Shown piece by piece: positions 23,218-32,429 of a stretch of 64,000 bases of DNA; the stretch's first letter is position 1, and the number at the start of each line of letters is the position of its first letter. Source of the DNA: Flaveria trinervia (lineage: Eukaryota; Streptophyta; Magnoliopsida; Asterales; Asteraceae); contig CM046442.1 in assembly GCA_025506515.1 (NCBI GenBank), forward strand, positions 17,458,443-17,522,442, read 5' to 3'. The position numbers were made by a program, and so were the translations under genes. The notes under the pieces were generated by a model. It had not been told where the DNA came from. It ran no database searches and saw nothing but the letters and a program-made list of their open reading frames with translations.

Positions 23218-23987
23218 ATGGAGAATGCATGTGCTGCTGGGACTCCACGGGCTACGAATCACGACATAGCACCTGATGAAAATGGAGATATTGTAGATGC
23301 CACGATGTACCGAGGAATGATTGGATCCCTCATGTATCTCACTGCCTCAAGACCTGATATCATGTATGTACATGTTTATGTTCTAGATATCAGGCTAAGC
23401 CTAAGGTCACATCTGATTGGGGTCAAAAGGATTATCCATTATTTGAAGGGTACACCCACACTTGGGTTGTGGTATCCTCATGATGATGACTTTGAGCTCA
23501 CTGCGTATAGTGACTCAGATTACGGAGGCTGGAAGATGAACTACAAGTCTACATCCGCAGGGTGTCAATTCTTTGGGAGAAGACTAGTTACTTGGCAGTG
23601 TAAGAAGCATACATCGGTTGCATTGTCAACCTGTGAAGCCGAATATGTTTCTGCTGCAAGTTGCTGTTCACAAATCATCTGGATTCACAGCAAATGCGAG
23701 ATTACGATTTAAAGTTCTCCTCTACTCCTATTTGTGTTGATAACTCTGCTACAATTGCATAACTAAAAATCCGGTCCAGCATCCTAAGACCAAACATATC
23801 GGTATTAAATACCATTTCATAAGAGACTGTTTTGAAAAGAACTTAATTGATGTGGTAAAATTAATACTGATTTTCACGCACTGACCTCTATACTAAAGCC
23901 TTTGATAAACCACGTTTTCAATATTTGCTAGAGGTCAACAGCGTTAAACAGAAGAGTGATGCTATTCCTGATGATGATCATGTGTAG
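23218..23987 (+). pseudogene. copia RNase H domain, copy C
   Basis: Long open part 23218-23712 with MYRGMIGSLMYLTASRPDI, the acidic motifs YSDSDYGG and TCEAEY, and WIHS. It then runs in broken frame through DNSATIA and the C-terminal HPKTKHIG block to a TAG at about 23985-23987. This is the end of gag-pol. Motif order and length match copy A and other copia RNase H domains. Confidence 0.87.
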
Positions 23988-25382
23988 TCCGATGTAGGTT
24001 AGTTAAATTTTTATTTCTTATTTTATTTGTTTTATTTTGGTTTGTTTAAATTAAACTCATGTTATTTTGCTGGTTATTAAAATCCTAAAATAATTAAACC
24101 AGTTTATGATTTTAGTATTTTAGGGGAGAATAAGTCAGCAAGTAACATTAAAAAAACGAGGGAGAAGGAGTGGAAAGCTGATGAAAGGTTGATCGTATCT
24201 GTGATACCGATGCAAACTCTTGGAATATGATAGTATACAGGAACAAGTCAAGAGGGACTTTAAAATTTTAATTTAGAAAAGGTGCAAAAATTCAAAGTAT
24301 AAGTCTATGTAGTCTAAGGAATATAGAAGGGAAGATGATAGAAAAACTGGTAACTCCTAAGGTAACACAATGAGAGTAGACCTAGAGGTTGCTAGACCAT
24401 AATTGATATGTCGGTAGATTTAACACAATAGATGATAAGACCTTACTGGTGATCTCAAGATCAAACTAAGTTGTTCAACTAACTGTGGGCTTCCATCTTA
24501 TCACTAGTTAACACAATCAACAATATTCCAATAAGGGGTAATGAGCATGTAAACGCCACAAATGTGTGCGGATGACCATAAATAAAGCAAAGCACGGAAA
24601 AATGAAAGAAAAATGCTATCAAGCAAATGACGTATGCTGTTGGTGCATTTGGTGCAATATAAATTAAGCTGCTCTAACAAGGAGATAGGTTGTGTGCCTC
24701 TCTGCTGTGCGATGGCACTGACATGAGGATAAGCATAACTAGATATTCTAGAATTCATTGTTGTTTGCCGCCTCTCTGCTGTGCGATGGCACTGACCTGA
24801 GGACTGGCTTCTCTTTGAAAGCTCTAAGAATAGTCTCTCCTTGTAAAAATACCCGTAGACCGCTCAAAAGCTCCTGAGGAATGTTGATTACCATATAAGT
24901 GTGGGATCCACAAATGTTAGTTGAAATAATTAAACCTAAATCTATCACCAGTCTGTGTCAAAAGTCTTCGTATGGATTTAAGAGGACAAACATATTGATA
25001 CTCATTGTGGCTGCAATTCTTGAAAGTTCAAATCAATGTGGTAATCTAATAGTTCCAGTATGATTTCCCAAAAGCTACTAACGACTCTGGATGAAAACCA
25101 AGAATAGAGCATCAAAAGATTTTGACAACAAGTCCCAAATGATTTGACTTGCCTGTATGATTCCAAAATTGACTTGGTCCAGGTGTGGTCAATCTAAGTT
25201 GAAGTTGTCTATTCCGGAAACAAATCCAGTACATTTCCATCTCAGGACTTATCTCTCACAAAAAGCAAAAACAATTCTTATTTTGATTCTTTAGTTTAAT
25301 TTTCTAATTTAGTTAGTCGTTTTAGTTTGTTTGCTTGTCGGATTACATCAGGAAAATCAGTAGGGGATCAACTCACTAAAAG
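23988..25382 (+). other. Post-pol non-coding region, copy C
   Basis: No supported coding sequence; corresponds to 1-1397 of copy A in reverse. A 27-nt direct repeat (starting GCCTCTCTGCTGTGC) lies at 24696-24722 and 24770-24796 and is also paired in copy A. Confidence 0.7.
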
Positions 25383-25487
25383 GGTCATGTCTGAGATGAC
25401 CACATGCGTTTTAAAAATAATTCAAAACAGTCACGTCTGAGGTAATCAAAAAGTTTTCAAGTCAAAACGATCATGTCTGAGATGATC
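25383..25487 (+). other. Three hairpins with conserved GTCTGAG loop
   Basis: GGTCAT-GTCTGAG-ATGACC at 25383-25401; a weaker form with loop at 25435-25441; GATCAT-GTCTGAG-ATGATC at 25469-25487. Between the first and third, a G-C pair becomes an A-T pair while the loop is unchanged. Lies just upstream of the internal promoter-like block. Copy A keeps the first (4-22). Confidence 0.65.
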
Positions 25488-25571
25488 AAATGCTCATAAC
25501 GTTAATTTCTGCAATTAAAGGAATTTTAAAAGTTAAATATTCAAATTGGTAGAAAATTTAATAAGTATGAC

Positions 25572-25833
25572 CTATTCGCACGAATGGACCATACGTATGG
25601 ACCAATCATACGAATGGAAGCCATTCGTACGAATGGACCATGAATATGGATCATCCAACCGAATCGCCCATACGATTGGCCCAGTCGAATGCTTAAGGCG
25701 GATGAGTGAGTCAGTCGCACGACTGAGATCTAGTCGGACGACTGAACCAATCACACGACTGAGTCCCACTCGCACGACTGAAAGGTGTGTATGAGCTCAG
25801 TCGCACGATTGAATCTAGTGTTAGTATAAATAG
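25572..25833 (+). promoter_or_regulatory. Internal promoter-like block copying the LTR promoter layout
   Basis: A dense array of palindromes, including the perfect CCATTCGTACGAATGG (25621-25636) and CCATACGTATGG (25589-25600), ends with TCAGTCGCACGATTGA at 25797-25812. Exactly 12 nt later lies TATAAATAG (25825-25833). Unit and spacing equal those of the LTR. An AGGGGGAG run overlaps the TATA end (25834-25841). Infers a second transcription start at about 25855. Confidence 0.65.
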
Positions 25834-25970
25834 AGGGGGAGTCGATAGCAGAGACTCACCACCTTCAAAATAACCCTGAATCACACGAGTTAACACAACT
25901 CTGCAAAAATTTCATTTGATCTCTAAACCCCCCGTTTCTTGATTACTGACCATCTACATCGACTCTACAG

Positions 25971-26497
25971 GTAATTTACGGTAAAGAAGCACTCCCATAA
26001 CTTTAAATTTGATGAAAAATCGGTACATTCGGACTCGCAAAAGAACCGAGACTTAAGTGACTAAATAACCTAACTAAATGACTCAAACAAACGAAAGTAA
26101 TGATGTTAGGTGGTATAAGAATGTATTGCGAGTCAAATGAACCAGATAACGATGTCTAAAACTCAAAAATGGTGAAAAGTGAATTTGAATTGAATAGTCA
26201 GTACATCATGCGAATGGACAGAGTGATGAACTTCAGTCGCATGACTGAACCATGCGTATGAAGTTCAGTCGCACGACTGGTGTAACCGCATGAGGTTACA
26301 TACGTATGAGCCCAGTCGCACACTCAGTGGTACGCATGGGATCAGTCGCACGACTTAACCCCATTCGCACTGTTCAATCGCACGACTGAACTCAGTCGCA
26401 CAATCTCAATCACATGACAGAAAGATTTTCTTCAAGTTTAAGTGTTTCATGACTTTCTTAGCCAATGGTACTAATGTTTACTATCTTTGTGTAACAG
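25971..26497 (+). other. Candidate 5'-UTR intron of the extra gene
   Basis: Donor CTCTACAG|GTAATTT at 25971 and acceptor TTTGTGTAACAG|ATG at 26497/26498, so splicing would place the ATG directly after the junction. 527 bp. It contains a second palindrome cluster (about 26210-26425), echoing the cluster in the gag leader. Based on splice-site appearance only. Confidence 0.45.
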
Positions 26498-26962
26498 ATG
26501 GCGAGTCGATGGATTATGAGCACGAAGCACAATATATGTGCTCATCTGGACTTGACATCCAAAAATACTGCCGATTTCTCTGGCATCATCACATTTCTAC
26601 GGAGATCGAGGATTGCACATGCCATATCTACTCCTTGTACTCCTTATTGATCCATTCAGCAAGCCTTCTGGGAAGGCGCTACAGTTGATAGATCGTCTGA
26701 GCCTCATTGCATCAGAAGTACCATCTTTGGAGAGGCTATTACTATCTCAGAGGAGGATCTGAGAATCGTATTACAGTTGGGGGATGACACTGATGTCCGA
26801 CTCGATTACACCCCCTCATAGTCAGAGGATGCTTTCTTAGAGCTAAGTACTCTATGGACATCAATGCTGGGGTACTCAACAAGAGTAACCTCTATCCCCA
26901 GTTTAAATATCTTGCGCATGTGCTGCTTAAGTGCATAGCTTCCAGAAAGGGAGGTTTTGATA

Positions 26963-27289
26963 AGCTATCTGACTAGATGCAGAACTCGTATGTTGCATTG
27001 GTGCTGAACCACCCTTCAACTTCTCCAAGATGATCTTCACCTATCTGGTGGAGAACATCGAGGGGAAAGGGAAGGAAGGCTTCTGTATGTACCCGAGGTT
27101 TATGTAGATGATCATAGATCAGAAGCTATCTGACCAGAAGCAGAACGCGTATGTTGCATTGGTGCTGAACCACCCGTTCAACTTCTCCAAGATGATCTTC
27201 ACCTATCTGGTGGAGAACATCGAGGGGAAAGGGAAGGAAGGCTTCTGTATGTACCCGAGGTTTATGTAGATGATCATAGATCAGAAGCT
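26963..27289 (+). repeat. 161-bp tandem duplication in the extra gene
   Basis: AGCTATCTGAC.. at 26963 recurs at 27124, offset 161. Both copies encode the NHPFNFSKMIF-MYPRF block. The first lacks one base (CACCCTTC against CACCCGTTC). 161 is not a multiple of three, so the duplication itself shifts the frame. Nearly identical, so recent. Confidence 0.9.
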
Positions 27290-27889
27290 TCCCTCCCTGC
27301 CGAAAGAGAAGGAGGATGTAGTAGTCCTCGAGTGATGGATGATACTACCCTGGGGAGGATGAAAGTGTACAGGGGGAAGCAAGTGAAACCTCCTGTCAGG
27401 AGGTTGTTTGGGCATCTTGCTCGGGATGACTACGTGGTGCCAGCAAAGAGAAAGTGGCGCCACGATGATAGTGACTCTGATGTGGAGCAGATTGCTCTAC
27501 CCACTCATGACTTAGATGATGATGACAGTGGGGATGCTGGAAACGGTATGCCTATTCCACCTAGAGGCACTGTGTCTGATGTTCTTCCTCCAGGAGAAGT
27601 AGCCGAGTCAACTGGATTTCATCAGGATTTCGTTCATGGTGCGGTGGAGGAGGATGAGTCGGATGAGGAGCCCCTAACGTGAACTGTGGGAAGCAAAGTT
27701 ATTCCCACAGAACATGGGCTAAGGGTGGTTGGTGAACACCCGAGAGACTCTGGAGAGACTGATATTGACCCAAGCTATGCACCGGGGTCCGCAGGCAGGG
27801 TTATAGGGGGAGCTTCCACCTCAACGGGGATGAGGAGGAAGAGGATGGCTAAACCCCATGGTCAGAAGAAGAAGAAGCGTCGGGTGACC

Positions 27890-28340
27890 TTCCTCACCAC
27901 CACAGCCACCACATCCACCACAGCCACCACATCTACCACAGCCACCACATCCACCACAGCCACCACATCCACCACAGCCACCACAGCCACCACATCCACC
28001 ACAACCACCACATCCACCACAGCTACCACAGCCACCACCATACCTCCCACAACAGCACAGATTCCATCCACCACCATATCCTTTACTCCTACATCACCTC
28101 CATCATTTCACATACCTATCTTTACTACAGCCACTTCCTCCACCACAGCTACCACAGCCACCACATCCACCACAGCCAACACATCCACCACAGCCACCAC
28201 ATCCACCACCATACCTCCCACAACAGCACAGATTCCATCCACCACCATATCCTTTGCTCCTACATCACCTCCATCATTTCACAGACCTATCTTTACTATA
28301 GCCACCACCACCACCACTTCACACCAAGCAATACCCTCAG
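27890..28340 (+). repeat. Thr/Ala/Ser-coding tandem repeats in the extra gene
   Basis: CCACCACATCCACCACAGCC-type units (12 and 18 nt) coding Ala-Thr-Thr-Ser-Thr-Thr. Two blocks, about 27890-28045 and 28130-28215, are separated by a PPTTAQIPSTTISF segment that itself occurs twice. The product would be a Thr-rich, mucin-like stretch. The antisense Val-rich frame is a shadow. Confidence 0.85.
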
Positions 28341-28926
28341 CCCATCCCTCACATACTTATGGATCACCTCTACCTCCAATTGGGGTAGAGGAATAGCTGT
28401 CTGCGCTTAACAGAATGGTGATGCGCTTACTGGCTGCAGATGAGGAAAAGGCAACCCAGATCCGCCAGCTTACTAACCTGAATGCTGCATAATCTCACCA
28501 AATTTTAGAGCAGGCTCGAGTTATAGAGGAGCAGGCCCAACAGATGGCTGCTCAAAGCATCGAGTAGCCCAACTCCAAGCACATAGTGTCACATCAAGCA
28601 AGAAAATAGAGGAGTTGGAGAAGGCAAAGAAGATTATCCTGTTAAAACTAAAAGGATCTAAGGAGGAGCCATTGAAGATCAAGGAAGGGGACAGAGATGA
28701 TGATGATGATGAAGATGATGATGAGGATGTTGAGAGTGATACTGAGGAGAATGAAGAAACCAAAGAAGAGAGGACAGAGGAGAAAGACGATGATGATGAA
28801 GCAGAAGGAGGGATGCAGCTGCATCGGCCTCTGCTACATGTCAAGAGAAAAGGTCAAAGAACAGACAAGATCAATCAGCTTCTACTTTTGCTCCTCCAAG
28901 TGATGAGACTATGATACAGGATAAAA

Positions 28927-29071
28927 GTAAAGACTAGATGTTTATGTATTTATTTACTTTTTTATTTAAATCCTGTATTGAAAACGATGTATTGAATGTT
29001 TATATTAAGTGAATGCATTTCTATTTGATTAATTACTAATGACTTATGTGTTGAATGTTTAAATCAAACAG
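28927..29071 (+). other. Candidate intron 2 of the extra gene
   Basis: 145 bp, T-rich. Donor GGATAAAA|GTAAAG, acceptor AAATCAAACAG|ATTC, phase 1. Joining keeps one frame from the acidic exon into the next coding part (..DETMIQDK / NSNYQRDEFDVAPLQQ). Copy B has the same donor context (GGGAAAA|GTAATG, about 9131), the same acceptor (AAATCAAGCAG|ATCC, about 9270) and the same phase. Confidence 0.65.
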
Positions 29072-30273
29072 ATTCAAATTACCAAAGAGATGAGTTTGAT
29101 GTTGCTCCCCTTCAGCAGGTCAGATTCAGCTAACAATGATTCTTGATCTGCAAGGGATTGTCAGGAGGTCAGTGAACTATACCCCTGAAGAAGGGGAAAT
29201 AATTCATGACCTATCAAACGAGCAACTGGCAGAGCTTTTCAAGCTAAATCCAGACGAGATAGTGAAATATGCTCCTACATGCGATTCGACTAGTGACGAA
29301 GAGCTCAACGATGTTGATGAAGTCAAGATCGAAGATGTCACTGCCGAGGATTACCCTCTGTACGCTGACAATGAGGGTAATGTGGTCCCCAATCTGGGTG
29401 AATCCCTTGTCAGTGATACTTTTGAGGTGTTGAACAAGATGGAGCAATAAACAGAGAAAGCAGTAGGAACAACCCAAGCCTCAAATGATGATGTCGACAT
29501 TCGAAAGGCTGAGTGGGCTGCATGTTTTGAAGAAGTTAGAGCCCAACGTACTGCACCAAAGAAAGATTCCAACACCAAACTCTATAGAGTCAAGAAACAT
29601 CACAAGGTGTCAGGAAGGATCATAGCATGGGCGTATTTTGAGGATCTTAATGCTTATGCGGTTAAGAAAGAACAGGGCATAGAGTACTTCAGATTCCCAC
29701 ATGATCTGAAGACTACCAGGTTTTGAGCTCAACCAGCTGGCCAAACTAAAGCTTCTGTATGCTGACCCGAGGAAGATGTCAGGCTAGTTTGAGGCTGCCC
29801 TAAAGAAGGAGTACCACACTAGATGGGTTAACTTCAGACCCCAACAGCCTATTAAGTATATGAGAAGGTCTGAGGTTGATGCCATTACTGGCAAGCCCAA
29901 GATAGTGTTGAAGTGGAATCCTCCGCGCACAATGTCAAGAATCCCACTCAGGGAAATGCCACAGGATTTCACTCCACACTTTAAGTGGTGGTACTACGAT
30001 TAGAGAATAGCTGAAGCGGTCATAGTCCTAAGCAAAGAGGGACAAATGGATACGATCAGGGTATTCGACCCGATGTGGCTTACAAACTTGTCGGAAAATG
30101 ATGTATATACGCTATACAAGTGGCCACTGTTCTATGATACGCAAGATATTGTACAAGCCCTCCAGTTCCAAAACGTTATACAACTCTGCTTAGCATTTGA
30201 GATTCACACGGGAGTCACAAAAGAGGAGAAGTACAAGAAATACAAGGAGGTTATACAGAAAACAAGAGATTAG
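29072..30273 (+). pseudogene. Extra gene (aORF) of copy C, second coding part
   Basis: Follows intron 2 and reads DEFDVAPLQQ, a stop before ILDLQGIVRRSVNYTPEEGE, then a long acidic region (29136-29450) with repeated Asp/Glu. A TAA at 29448 interrupts the frame without shifting it. A basic, aromatic region follows: KVSGRIIAWAYFEDLNAY, EYFRFPHDLKT, a frameshift near 29718, RRSEVDAITGKPKIVLKWNP, PRTMSRIPLREMPQDF, FKWWYYD, and the C-terminus LYKWPLFYDTQDIVQALQF to TAG at 30271-30273. Homologous throughout to copy B (9271-11542). Acidic first half and basic second half could suit a nucleic-acid or scaffold role, which is inference only. Function unknown. Confidence 0.65.
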
Positions 30274-30287
30274 AGAGATCTAGGTCC

Positions 30288-30296
30288 AAGGGGGAG
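30288..30296 (+). other. Polypurine tract, copy C
   Basis: AAGGGGGAG two bases before the 3' LTR; the form described for Sireviruses. The core AGGGGGAG also occurs at 22075 and 25834. Confidence 0.85.
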
Positions 30297-30298
30297 TT

Positions 30299-31035
30299 TG
30301 TTGATACATGTATGTCCCTTGATCATGATATGAATGTAATAGATCTTGTTTGTCTGATTCTGAGGTAATGCTTGGAATGATTAATGAAATGATATTGTTT
30401 GTTTGATATTTATAATGTTTAATATTTCATTAATGAGTCGACGTTGAATTGGTTAATTAGGTTTGTGGTTGTTTGAATTGTTACACATAATGTTATATTA
30501 ATTAATTAATACATTCAAACTTAACAGAATGAAGTTCTCATGCGAGTGGCCCATACGAATGGAACATACGCATGAATAACTTCATACGAATGACTCAGTC
30601 GCACGACTGAACCAGGAGACTGGATCAGTCGTATGATTGTAACATAAGATTGGATCAGTCGCACGACTGAACACTCAGTCGTGCGGATGAATCAACCGCG
30701 TGGTTCAATCGCACGACTGAACCATACAAATGGTTCAGTCGCACGAATGAACAATACTAACCTATAAATACAACCCAATTCGTGAAAAAGAGAGAGCTTC
30801 GATGAATTACGATTCCAGACGTACCCTAGCAGTCCAGAAGCCTCACAATTCGTTCTCCAAGTTCATAGAACACATTAGATCGATTCCCAATCGATGTCTA
30901 ACGTTAGTTTCAATTCTTTATTGATTCTTCATGTGTTCTCACTGATTGGATCGCCAATCAAATAGGATTCCGCACTATTTGATCTGGTCTACACTCTAAT
31001 CACTAGGTATTTCGTTCAAATACCAGGTCCTAACA
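30299..31035 (+). repeat. 3' LTR of copy C
   Basis: 737 bp, about 97% identical to the 5' LTR. Followed by GGGTT (31036-31040). Palindromes start at 30595, 30625, 30655, 30675, 30705 and 30735 (30, 30, 20, 30, 30) with TATAAATAC at 30763, again 12 nt after the last one. Confidence 0.95.
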
Positions 31036-31040
31036 GGGTT

Positions 31041-31627
31041 TACGTGAGTGAACACCAAAGCATTGACTAAAAAGCAAATTAGGGAGCCAAGACCGACTAA
31101 CAACTAAAGAACCCAAAATAAAGTACATGCTTAACACCATTAGGTTGTTCAAATGGAATAAGTGTCGGCCTATTGCAATCGTAAAATGAAAATCATATCT
31201 AGAACCAAAATAACTCTAAGATGTGGCTTGCACATCATGATCGAGTGGAACATGAGAGCGGAGCATTCATTATCAAACACTATCATCGAATAAATCTCAG
31301 CTATGAATCATAAAATTAATAAAGGAAGATAGAATGACGTCGCCACCACTTATGCAACCCACGGAAGGACAGTTCTAAGGGGGGCTATAACCTCTAAGAA
31401 AGGCTGATTCGTAGCAAGACGGAATAGATGGTTGTCGCCATGTCTAAAGGGTGCCCTAGTAGACGTCGGGGGAGACACATACAGGAAGGTGTGGCCACAA
31501 CAACCACTAGCATCCAAAAGCAAACCCAACACGATGCACAGATTGTAGGGAAATAGTAGCTAGGCTGAAGTAGCTACCATCGCTTTCGGCACCACCAAAT
31601 AAACCTCGTCAACTGACGAAAACCCAC
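31041..31627. other. Non-coding flank between insertions
   Basis: Continues the pre-insertion sequence left of copy C (..AGGGTT / TACGTGAG..). No gene supported. Ends in CCCAC (31623-31627), the duplication of the solo LTR. The sequence resumes after 32375. Confidence 0.6.
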
Positions 31628-32370
31628 TGTAGATACATGATGTTCCTAGTTTATGAGCTAAAATGTGAAAGTCTTTCATGTCTTACACATATGTAATGAA
31701 ATGGTTCAATGAAATATTATATGTGGTTGATGTTTATTAATGTTTAATTATTTCATATTATTATTGGGTATGTATAACTCTTATATATGAACACATTATA
31801 TAGGTTTGAGGTTGTTGTACATGGTTCTTAGTCAATAATGATTGAGAAATGTGTTCAACCTAGTCGGATGATTATTCCTGCTAATGAACCATACTTATGG
31901 ACCATACACATGAATACATCATGCTTATGGACCAGTTGCATGACTGAACCAGGAGGCTAGATCAGTCGTATGATTGAGACATAAGATTGACTTAGTCGCA
32001 TGACTGAACCTTCAATCGTGCGTATGACTCAGTCGCATGATTCAGTCGCACGACTGAACTATGCTAATTGTTCAGTCATATGAATGGAAACTGCAAACCT
32101 ATAAATACCATCTAATTCGTGGAAAAAGAGATGATTGGAAAACTTTTGATAACACACATAACCCTAGTCGTCCAGAACGTCAAACACAGCCAATTCAACT
32201 TCAAATTCTGTTCTTGCTCGATTCCTTCTCGTTCTTAACGTTTAGTATATTCTTATATCGATCGGGTTAACTTTCTCACTAATTGGATCGCCAATCAAAT
32301 AGGATTCCACACCATTTGATCTGGTCTCATGTAGAATCAGTTAGTATTCCGTACGTACACGGTCCTAACA
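31628..32370 (+). repeat. Solo LTR of the copy A-C Sirevirus family
   Basis: 743 bp, begins TGTAGATACATGATG and ends GGTCCTAACA, with matching CCCAC at 31623-31627 and 32371-32375. No internal sequence, so an earlier full element was lost by LTR-LTR recombination. Palindromes at 31932, 31962, 31992, 32012, 32029, 32042 and 32072; TATAAATAC at 32100, 12 nt after the last unit. Confidence 0.93.
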
Positions 32371-32429
32371 CCCACCATATGATTAGTTTCAAAAATTGAA
32401 ACATGAAAGGCTCGCGCCGGCTGCCATCT

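Larger units (their letters stand above)
26498..28926 (+). pseudogene. Extra gene (aORF) of copy C, first coding part
   Basis: From ATG 26498 (MASRWIMSTKHN) an N-terminal globular region runs through a FLRRSRIAHAIS block, a QAFWEGATV block and AITISEEDLRIVLQL (to about 26790), then KYLAHVLLKCIASRKGGFDKL (about 26905-26965), ALVLNHPFNFSKMIFTYLVENI and MYPRF (about 27160-27270). From memory these blocks recur in this order in uncharacterised Asteraceae proteins beside copia pol. After that come a basic/acidic linker (27332-27682), a Thr/Ala/Ser-rich repeat region (27890-28340) and a helical, very acidic segment (28615-28800). No catalytic motif, signal peptide or clear membrane helix is seen. 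Several frameshifts, stops and a 161-bp duplication break it. Post-pol genes in Sireviruses have been called envelope-like; nothing here shows that role. Confidence 0.6.
16549..31035 (+). mobile_element. Complete Sirevirus-type Ty1/copia retrotransposon, copy C (14,487 bp)
   Basis: Bounded by LTRs at 16549-17280 and 30299-31035, both starting TGTTGATAC and ending TCCTAACA, with a perfect 5-bp duplication GGGTT at 16544-16548 and 31036-31040. Internal order: primer-binding site, palindrome-rich leader, gag, protease, integrase, RT, RNase H (copia order), then 6.3 kb beyond pol with hairpins, a promoter-like block and a spliced extra gene, then the polypurine tract. By eye the LTRs differ at about 20 positions plus three small indels (about 97% identity), so insertion is recent. 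Pol nevertheless carries many stops and frameshifts. Length, initiator tRNA-Met priming site, AAGGGGGAG tract and post-pol gene fit the Sirevirus/Maximus lineage. Confidence 0.93.

Noticed and set aside
27862..28077. A Val-rich minus-strand open frame
   Set aside because: Antisense shadow of the Thr-rich repeat.
28521..28844. A Ser-rich minus-strand open frame
   Set aside because: Antisense of the acidic GAT/GAG-rich coding stretch.
26498..30273. Calling the extra gene a retroviral envelope
   Set aside because: No signal peptide, membrane helix, cleavage site or fusion-like segment visible; only the position behind pol suggests it.
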